Shown: piece after piece, positions 56,463 to 64,000 of the stretch | How positions within the stretch are numbered: position 1 is the stretch's first letter | Layout: every line of letters starts with the position of its first letter | NCBI GenBank assembly: GCA_022606425.2 | Contig: JAHDVF020000726.1 | Coordinates: 186,001 to 250,000, forward strand | Reading direction: 5' to 3' | Source: Lepidostoma basale | Taxonomy: Eukaryota > Arthropoda > Insecta > Trichoptera > Lepidostomatidae | DNA length: 64,000 nt | Notes under the pieces: generated by a model | What the model was told of the DNA's origin: nothing | What the model saw: the letters and a program-made list of their open reading frames with translations, nothing else | Databases searched by the model: none | Position numbers and translations under genes: made by a program

Positions 56463-57894
56463 TAAGTTTTTTCGTTTATATAAAGAATTTTGACAGGTGT
56501 AAAAATAAATTTTTCTTTTGTTCCAATGACAATTTGAATAATTTCTTCAATATTCTTTTGAAGTTCTTGCTGGTGTTGGTTGGTTTTAAGTGCCTAATTA
56601 CTGCCAAATAAAAAAAGTGGATACGTGGAACATTAATTAAATCATATAACAGCTAATTTAAAAAACGGTGGATACGTGTTACATAAATTAAATAAACACA
56701 AAAGTCCGGATCGTCCATGTCAACATGTGCAACATCGGAAAAACATTATGTGTTATTACATTATGTGCTAAATTTAATAAAACGGTGGATTCGTGGAACA
56801 TAAATTAAATAGACAAATGTGCACCATCTAAAAATAACATTTTGTATTAAATTATTTTTATTTTGTTATTTTATTTTAAACTAACTAACTAACTAACCAT
56901 CACGCCATCTCCCTGAAAGGGTAGGCAGAAAGAATGGACTGTCACACTTTTACTGATGCGGCACTCCATCCTTCTCTTTTCGCTCCGCGGGAGACGCGGT
57001 GTGATGGGTTGCGAACCTCATCGTCACCAATAGGCATCTCCCGCGCACACTTCGATCGTGCAACACCCAGAAAATAAATCTAAAACAAATAATATAAAAT
57101 ACAATGATATAAAATAAAATAACAAAATAAAAATAATTTAACACAAAATGTTCTATTTAGATGGTGCACATATTGTCTATTTAATTTATGTTCCACGAGA
57201 CCACCGTTTTTTTTTAAATTTAGCACATAATGTAATAACACATAATGTTTTTTTTTCGATGTTGCACATGTTGACATGGACGATCCGGACTTTTGTGTTT
57301 ATTTAATTTATGTTTCACTTATTGTATCCACCGTTTTTTAAATTAGCTGTAAGTAGGCACTTAACCAGCAAGAACTTTGAAAGAATATTGAAGAAATTAT
57401 TCAAATTGTCATTGGAACAAATGAAAAATTTATTTTTACACCTGTCAAAATTCTTTATAAAAACTTTAAAACTTTGAAACTAATATAATTTTAACAGCAA
57501 AACAGCACAAACGTATTCCGTGTCACAATTAACTAGTATAAAGTGCGGCAACAGTTAAATTAACCAAAACAATTCACTTATACGCGAAATATTGCCAAAT
57601 TAACAGGAGCACCACATGAACCAACCCAAATTTTCAAAAACAAAAGAATATAAATTTATTTTATTTTATATCATTGTATTTTATATTATTTGTTTTAGAT
57701 TTATTTTGTGGATGTTGGAAGATCGAAGTGTGCGCGGGAGATGCCTATTGGTGGCGATGAGGTTCGCAACCCATCACACCGCGTCTCCCGCGGGGCGAAA
57801 AGAGAAGGATGGAGTGCCGCATCAGTAAAAGTGTGACAGTCCATTCTTTCTGCCTACCCTTTCGGGGAGACGGCGTGATGGTTAGTTAGTTTTT
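56463..57894. mobile_element. Composite inverted element with RTE-type tail and 16-bp target duplication
   Basis: Direct repeats TTTTGGTTTCCTTATT lie at 56447-56462 and 57895-57910. Inside: an arm (to about 56875), a minus short element with taac tail (56880-57115), the arm inverted (about 57120-57450), and a plus copy of the same short element (about 57650-57894) ending TGATGG and TTAG. Confidence 0.7.
57650..57894 (+). mobile_element. Short non-autonomous element with the RTE 3' end
   Basis: Its body (agtgtgcgcgggagatgcct; gaggttcgcaacccatcaca; ggatggagtgccgcatcag) is unrelated to the RTE ORF. Its last 60 bp (gtccattctttctgcctacc to gatggttagttag) match the RTE 3' end. The inverted copy is at 56880-57115. 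Confidence 0.7.
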
Positions 57895-58236
57895 TTTTGG
57901 TTTCCTTATTCTACGTGCCATATCACCAATTATCCCCCGGATGTTATATAATATCTACACAATACATCAGAATGAAAATCGTATGTCTACAAACGATTTC
58001 GATATCCTCCATTATGGATATCGTATAGGAGGTCATCTCTATTGTATCTGTCCGGTGATCTCTTCGTGCGTCTATACAATATCTAAAATACAATTAATAC
58101 ACTTCATTATTACAAGAAATTATTTATCTCTTCTGGGATTTCCATATCTCATGGACTACTAGCGGATGATGGAAGATAAAAGATTATACGAGATACTTTT
58201 CCCATATTGCGAAATTAGTAACTGAAAACGTGTAAA

Positions 58237-58617
58237 GGATTAATTATATCTCAATAGAGACGAAGATGCAAATTGGAAACAGAGTATGGTGGTCGAGGTG
58301 TTTACATTACTTATGACCTGTCATTGGTTGGATTAAGCGCACGCTTTATGTAATACAACATTACCCATTCCACCCTTCTTACGACCACCATGTCTGACAA
58401 TTTTTTGGAAGTTGTATATATGCTACAATGTACCATGTTACACCACACTTCACATTTTTTACTTTAATCTACACACTAGCGCCATCTATGAAGATTGGAT
58501 TAAGCATTTAGATCTTTATTAAAGCAATGTGAAAGGCTACCGCCATTTAACGTATTGCTAGATAACGCCTGGAGATGTCACTCCAATTTTCATGCTATTT
58601 TTAACTTGACCAGTTTT
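58237..58617 (+). mobile_element. Element B, fullest copy
   Basis: It carries all shared blocks in order, from aaggattaattatatctcaa to gcctggagatgtcactccaa. It is non-coding and leads directly into the 200-bp palindrome. Confidence 0.7.
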
Positions 58618-58626
58618 TGTTTTTTT

Positions 58627-58826
58627 ACAACATTTTGAATGTATACAAATACTTGTAGACGAATACTGGATTTTACCCATTGTGGGTTATCATTTTAAGG
58701 ATTAATTGTATCTCAATAGAGACGATCTCGTCTCTATTGAGATACAATTAATCCTTAAAATGATAACCCACAATGGGTAAAATCCAGCAATCGTCTACAA
58801 GTATTTGTATACATTCAAAATGTTGT
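58627..58826. repeat. 200-bp palindrome of element B ends
   Basis: Arms 58627-58725 and 58728-58826, 99 bp each with only a few mismatches, and a 2-base spacer. Outer ends are ACAACATTTTGAATG and its inverse. Confidence 0.9.
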
Positions 58827-58857
58827 GAATACGTGTTGTTAAAAAAATAAATAATAA

Positions 58858-59225
58858 TAACTAACTAACTTACCATAGGCAGAAAGAATAGACTGCCACA
58901 CTTTTCTTTCCTGACATATTTCTTTCGCTTCCTCAACATTCATACATCGTGCCACGTGCGTGAGACGCAAATGTTTGGCGTGAGTCTCCGAGACTAAATG
59001 AAGAAATAAGACGCCGAACCAAAGTTGCCGACATCATGGCTCGTACAGGTTAATTAAAATGGCAATGGACTGGACATATACCAAGACAGAATTCTTCTAA
59101 AAGATTAACAGACGATATTTCCTAAAAGCTGGAACGACCAGGATGCGGAAGGGACAAGCAGTGACGAGTGGAGGAAAATGGAAGAGGCCTATATCTAGCT
59201 GTGGAAGGAAGAAGGCTGTAGATCA
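58858..59225. mobile_element. RTE-like fragments
   Basis: 58858-58960 is a minus TTAG-family end. 58970-59225 is a + fragment of another subfamily (gaggaaaatggaagaggcct near its end), broken by stops. Confidence 0.6.
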
Positions 59226-59289
59226 GTGTTTTATAACCGTATTGAAAGAATCGCTCCCTTTATCACAGTAAAATTATCCAACGCCCCCC

Positions 59290-60130
59290 CTAAACGCTAT
59301 ACTTGGTTGGCGTAGATATAGTAGGATTTCAACAATGTTAAACAAATTAAAAATATTAAATTCAAGAAAACTAGTTCTTTACAACACTTTAATTTTTGTT
59401 TATAAAATTAAGAGTAATATGGTGCCTGCATATCTCACTAAAAATGTAGCACATAAAATATATATTTTTTATAATATAAGGATTAATTGTATCTCAATAG
59501 AGACGAAGATGTAAATTGTTTTCTGGGAACAGAATATGGTGGCCGAGGCGCTTACAGGACTTATGACTTGTCCATTGGTTGGGTTGAGCGATCGCTTTAT
59601 GTTTAACAACATTCTCCATTTCGCCCTTCTTACGACCACCACGTCGGAATGTTGTTAAAACATAAAGCGATCACTCAACCCAACCAATGACAGGTCATAA
59701 GTTTTGTAAGCGCCCCGGCCACCATATTCTGTTCCCAGAAAACAATTTACATCTTCGTCTCTATTGAGATACAATTAATCCTTATAAAAAAAATTATTCA
59801 CAATGGGTAGAATCCAGTATTTGTCTACAAGAATTTGTATACATTCAAAATGTTGTAACATATAGTTATGAAATACATTACTACTTTACGAGAGGTCGTG
59901 ATAGATTCCGACTCCGGAGACCCAGACTTGAAAGTATAGAGAAAGGTGTTTCTTATAGAGGATTTAAATTATATAACGAATTGTCAAATGAGGTAAGAGA
60001 TGCCGGTTCTCTCGCGATCTTTCGTCGAAAATGCTTTCAATATGTTCTAAGTACAGATATTTAATGTGTTTGTTGTTTTTCTCATTTGCAATTTTTATAT
60101 TATTAATTTTATAGTTGTTAAATGTTCCTG
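59290..60130 (+). mobile_element. Non-LTR C-terminus interrupted by element B
   Basis: The coding parts (59290-59460 and 59868-60065) match the minus copy at 400-1115. The middle (about 59461-59862) is an element B copy with inverted halves. ACATA flanks both sides. Confidence 0.7.
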
Positions 60131-60950
60131 TATTTTTATAACTTTATTAAATAAATAAGTAAACAAAAAACGACATTTAAAATTCACGCTTTTCTCTAAA
60201 TAGGTAGGTATGTATTTTATGTAATGGATTTCCTGCTATAAATAAAAAAGTCTCATTCGGTACAAAATTCGTCCTATGTCAAAACAATCATAGGTGATAT
60301 AATGAACCTTTTTGTATGAGCTTTTATTTTATATGAAGAACATGATATTGAGTATTATGCCCAAGTTAAAAAATGTGCTTGTGAAAGTGTAGTTTATTAA
60401 TAATAATTAAAATTTATTTAGCTGAACTTATATGAAAATCAAAGCTCTAAAGAAAGTGTATCAGTGTGCATAGCTCGTGAATGAGCTTATTTTTCTATAT
60501 TGACACAATGCCAACTTCTGCAGCGCCCCCTAAATGCAAAAAATTGAAAAACGCCGCCTCAGACCTCCAAAACACCCACAAAGGGGCGCTGGCGCCCCGG
60601 CTCAGAATCACTGCTGTAGAAGAAGAAGAAATTAGAAATGTTAAAAAAACGCCCTCATATTGTTTAATTATTACTATTTTATTTTTATCCAGTACTATAA
60701 GTATTTTAACTCTTAAATATTATGTATACCTTAATTTGTCTTAGTTTAACTTCAATCTTGTTTCTCACTGTCATTTGTTGATTGTTAACTATTTTTTTAT
60801 ATTTGTGGTAGCATGTAATTGGCCTTATTTTAATTATTCTAAATGTTTTATTATATATATGTTATTGATATCGCTGTATGTTACCCTTAATAAATAAATA
60901 AATAAATTACGTAAGAAGCGGTGTGAAGCGTACAACGCGATTTCTACAAT
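60131..60950. other. Sequence upstream of chitin-binding gene 3
   Basis: 60660-60905 is the AATAAATA-tailed 3' end family. The open + frame at 60481-60744 has no known family; it precedes and partly overlaps that repeat. Confidence 0.5.
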
Positions 60951-60954
60951 CTTA

Positions 60955-60962
60955 TATAAAAG
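60955..60962 (+). promoter_or_regulatory. TATA box of chitin-binding gene 3
   Basis: TATAAAAG exactly 54 nt before an ATGAAAG/GTAAGT exon, as in gene 2. Gap-free similarity runs from the box to the start codon. Confidence 0.7.
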
Positions 60963-61008
60963 GTAACAATTGTGCAAAATAAATGTCTAGTGCAATAAAT
61001 CTTTCAAA

Positions 61009-61015
61009 ATGAAAG
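61009..61015 (+). CDS. Chitin-binding protein gene 3, 7-nt coding exon 1 (partial gene)
   Basis: ATGAAAG followed by a consensus donor GTAAGT, preceded by a promoter block nearly matching gene 2. I infer a third tandem paralogue. No CBM14-coding exon is seen between here and the window end, so exons 2 and 3 should lie further downstream, or the copy is a promoter-only pseudogene. Introns 1 of genes 1 and 2 are about 1.6 and 1.7 kb; here intron 1 would exceed 2.9 kb, in keeping with the repeats it holds. Confidence 0.62.
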
Positions 61016-61200
61016 GTAAGTACCAATTGTTATTGATTATATTGATTGCAAAACGATGAGTTAGAATAATATTTCAACCTCTTTACAAATTACTTACTAA
61101 TATTAATAATAATAACATAAATAATACGAATTGGAATATCTGTTTTCTAGATGTTTTCTAATATTGTACTTAATTGGAATAACATGTTTCGTCTTTCTAA

Positions 61201-61440
61201 GGCATAACTTACTTACTTTCTATGGCCATACAACTCTTGTCCCATTACTTACTTACTTTCTATGGCCATACAACTCTTGTCCCATTACTTACTTACTTTC
61301 TATGGCCATACAACTCTTGTTCCATTACTTACTTACTTTCTATGGCCATACAACCCTTGTCCCAATACTTACTTACTTTCTTTGGCCATACAACTCTTGT
61401 CCCATTACTTACTTACTTTCTATGGCCATACAACTCTTGT
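61201..61440 (+). repeat. 40-bp tandem repeat, six units
   Basis: Unit TATGGCCATACAACTCTTGT, then CCCATTACTTACTTACTTTC, with one or two substitutions per unit. Since 40 is not a multiple of 3, it opens all three + frames, producing three overlapping spurious ORFs. Confidence 0.95.
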
Positions 61441-61535
61441 CCGGACTCATCGTCTGGACCGGAAGTCTTCATTCGTTCCATATGTCAAAACCATCTCAGG
61501 GATCTTATTTAATTTTACTTTTTTTTGTTGTTTTT

Positions 61536-61775
61536 TTTTTATGTATACAACAGGTTGTTTGAACCCAATTACTGTATACAATTTATTTTTTAGCTATTAT
61601 ATTGATTCTCGTGACATGTGATAGGTAGCCAATCTATCGCCATTTTAACGTCACATGAATTCGACACCAGTTTAAAGACAGTGTGACAATTACACTGCCA
61701 TCGCCGGGAATCGAACCCGGGACCTTATGTATGGAAGTCAGAGCTCTTACCACTCTGCCACGAAGGTCGTCTGCA
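61536..61775 (-). mobile_element. tRNA-derived SINE, best copy
   Basis: On the minus strand: A box in CGTGGCAGAGTGGTAAGAGC and B box in GGGTTCGATTCCCGG, then the family body and 3' end. The 5' end does not form an acceptor stem with the 3' side, so it is not a working tRNA gene. Confidence 0.85.
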
Positions 61776-62650
61776 AGCATCTGCCTTACATTTCTTCCTT
61801 ATTTCGTTGTTCGGTGATTTGTTAGAATTAACATCGTAACATGCATGCTCGTCGATTTTTCCGACTTCGAATGTGGCCGCCTTTAAGTTTTTGATTAATT
61901 TAACCATGCCATGTTTTCCTTGTCTTCCTCGGCTTCTCTTTCCTCTCACAATGCTTGTATACAACATTTTAGCCATTCTTCTCTCGTCCATTCGTTCCAT
62001 ATATCAAACCATCTCAGGGAGCATTTTTTTATTTTACTTATGATGCAATCATCTGCCTTACATGTTTTCGTTATTTGGTGATTTGTTAGAATTAACGTAC
62101 TTCGTGACAGGTGAATGGTAAAAATTTGGAACAAGTAGATGAGTTCGTGTTTTTAGGTAGTATGTTTACAAAAGATGGGCGAGTGGAGACGGATATTGAA
62201 TGAAGGTTTGGGGCAGGCAACAAAGTGAATGGAGCACTTAAAATTTACCGACCCTCGTGTATGGAACCGAAGCATGGAACTGACAAAAAAGGATGAAAGT
62301 AGAATAAATGCAGTAGAAATGAGATCTCTTAGACGAATGTGTAGATACTCTGTGTATGATAGAGTGTCGAATGAAAATATAAGAATTGAAGGCGGTGCGA
62401 ATGATGGTGTCATGAACAAAATAATGAAAGGATCATTAAGATGGTTTGGACATACGGAAAGAATGAATGAAGAAAGAATGGTGAAAAAATTATATGTTAA
62501 CGATTTAAATGGAAATAAGAATTGGAGGAAGACCGAGGAAAACGTGGCACGATTAAATAAATCAAATATTGAAAGAAATATGTCAGGAAAGAAAAGTTTG
62601 GCAGTCCATTCTTTCTGCCAAGCCCTTCGGGGAGACGGCAGAAAGTTAGT
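61776..62650. mobile_element. RTE-like fragments: minus piece then plus piece
   Basis: 61776-62090 on the minus strand gives MERMDERRMAKMLYTS. 62105-62645 on the + strand gives DESRINAVEMRSLRRMCRYS, then SLRWFGHTERMNEERMVKKL, with frame breaks, ending before the tail at ggggagacggcag. Confidence 0.75.
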
Positions 62651-62875
62651 ATTTTTTGTTGTTGTATACTTATTAATTTCGTATTATAAAAATATCTCTC
62701 AATCTTATCTATACAATCACAAATAATATAATACAATCACAAATTGTATAATATCAGTTGCGATCAAGAAATTCTTTCTTCAAGGTTCCATGAAATACAT
62801 ATGCGAACTTTGTATTTCAGAGAATTAATTACGTGATGTACAGAACGCTTCAATGCAAGTCGAAAGATGCTAATA

Positions 62876-63376
62876 TAGGGTGTTTTTTTTAATAGGCTTG
62901 GTTTTCAAACTTGCAACATTGTTTCTACAGACTGTCAATTTGACAGTTGATAGATGATTTGTAGTCAGAACATTTTGCCATTTTACTTAATTGCTCAATA
63001 AAGGTGTAGAAAAATAGACTTCATCATTGCGCTTCATTCGAGCTAGCCGTATACACATTGTTATATAAAGGGCGTTTTTTAGAGATATACAAATTCAAAA
63101 TAAAAAAATCACATTAAAATAATGTCTATGATATTGATTTTATTTATTAGATAATTTTATGCCACTATTGTTTAAATATAATTTTGGGCATATGAGCGAT
63201 ACGGCTAGCTTGAATGAAGCGCAATCGTGAAGTCCAATTTTTGACCCCTTTATTGTACAACTCTGTAAAATGGCAGGACGTACCGACTACAAATCAAGTG
63301 TCAATCGTCAAATTGACACTCTGTAGATACAATGTTGCCAGTTTAAAAAACAAACATCTAAAAAAAAACACTATAT
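62876..63376. mobile_element. MITE-like element with long inverted ends
   Basis: About 62878-63062 and 63185-63375 are imperfect inverted repeats (gactgtcaatttgacag and gcgcttcattcgagctagcc at left, inverses at right). The outer ends are T-rich and A-rich (gggtgtttttttt and aaaaaaaacact). No coding capacity. Confidence 0.75.
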
Positions 63377-63524
63377 AAACACAAAGATGACTAAACATCT
63401 ATGTAATTAATTAATAATTTATAACACTGTAATGATATCACGATTTTTATTATTCATCATTTGAGTGTCGCGTTAGCTGTTTCGCCAACCGATATTGGCA
63501 TCACCTTCTTCTTTTTCTTCTTCT

Positions 63525-63848
63525 TCACCCTATTCCCATCCACTCCTGGACAAATGCCTCCTCCATTCGGTTCCATGTTACTCTTTCTTGTGCAGACTGC
63601 ATCCAGGTTATTCCGACGTGTCTGTTCAGATCATCCTTCCACCGTAGTTGCGGTCGCCCTGCACTTCTCATTTCCGTCCACGGTCTCCAAGTCAGCAGTC
63701 TTCTTGTCCACTTTTCATCTGAGCTTCTGGCTACGTGACCTGCCCATTGCCATTTTATAGTCGCCACCCGGTGGATGATGTCAGTGACCTTTGATTTTTC
63801 TCTCACCGTATCGTTTCTGACTCTGTCTCTCAGGTTTATTCCTAACAT
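63525..63848 (-). mobile_element. RTE-like LINE, second subfamily, C-terminus
   Basis: An open minus frame of 107 residues: INLRDRVRNDTVREKSKVTD, then IKWQWAGHVARSSDEKWTRR, then RWKDDLNRHVGITWMQSAQE, ending VQEWMGIG and a GAA-rich tail (63505-63530 on the + strand as ttcttc). The element continues right to about 63990. Confidence 0.88.
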
Positions 63849-64000
63849 GGCTCTTTACATGGCTCTTTGAGTCACTCGTAGTTTCTCGGCACTTTGTTTG
63901 GACAGTGTTACAGTTTCAAGACCTTAAGTACCAACTGGCAGAACGCAGGCTTCATAGAATTTTCGTTTCAGGTTGATCGGTATTTTCCGGTTTTTAAGGA

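Noticed and set aside
61131..61621. Three overlapping ORFs with repeated YLLSMAIQLL or similar
   Set aside because: A 40-bp repeat opens all three frames; it looks membrane-like only because of the repeat.
61690..61770. Possible tRNA gene
   Set aside because: A and B boxes are good, but no acceptor stem pairs, and the unit is one copy of a dispersed SINE.
63461..63760. Possible CBM14 exon 2 of chitin-binding gene 3
   Set aside because: The frame is antisense to an RTE C-terminus and lacks the six-cysteine pattern.

Overview
The window is AT-rich nuclear DNA of an insect. Evidence: an intron-split allatotropin neuropeptide precursor, two intron-split single-domain chitin-binding (peritrophin type) genes plus the first exon of a third, and a dense layer of decayed insect retroelements. 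The allatotropin core (EMMTARGF) points to a holometabolous insect; Lepidoptera or Coleoptera are plausible, but the order cannot be fixed from this window. No bacterial-style operon, CRISPR array or rRNA gene is present.

Layout. 1-12300: nested non-LTR retrotransposon remnants (RTE-like, CR1/L2-like, Jockey-like), a ~32-bp minisatellite (about 5455-6140), long palindromes (about 6876-7280) and fold-back elements. 12301-24400: the allatotropin gene on the + strand, four coding exons of 178, 97, 88 and 45 bp over 12 kb, with introns filled by RTE copies, a ~115-bp tandem repeat and palindromic elements. 24400-33900: gene-free, AT-rich sequence with an LTR-like repeat, a ~43-bp satellite broken by a Jockey-like insert, and more RTE debris. 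33950-38360: chitin-binding gene 1 (TATA box, 7-nt coding exon 1, CBM14 exon 2, short exon 3). 38400-47100: transposon debris (mariner-type transposase pieces, RTE, Jockey-like). 47120-51100: chitin-binding gene 2, same three-exon design with an added Ser/Thr mucin-like tail. 51100-60900: repeats, including the best-preserved RTE reverse transcriptase fragment (54435-55358, YADD box, 13-bp target duplication). 60955 to the end: promoter and 7-nt first coding exon of a third paralogue whose remaining exons must lie beyond the window, then more repeats.

Genes: the allatotropin precursor yields one amidated 13-residue peptide and carries a conserved C-terminal helix-loop-helix that reads as an EF-hand-like loop. 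The chitin-binding genes are tandem duplicates that probably make small secreted proteins binding chitin in the peritrophic matrix or cuticle. There is no evident functional link between the two loci; they are simply neighbours on the same strand.

Mobile DNA: the dominant family is an RTE-like LINE whose ORF stop codon is followed by only TGG and a (TTAG)n tail. More than twenty 5'-truncated copies lie in both orientations. A short non-autonomous element shares the same 3' end. Other families are a tRNA-derived SINE, a palindromic element (called element B here), CR1/L2-like, Jockey-like, mariner-type and Penelope-like ends. Boundaries of degraded repeats are approximate.
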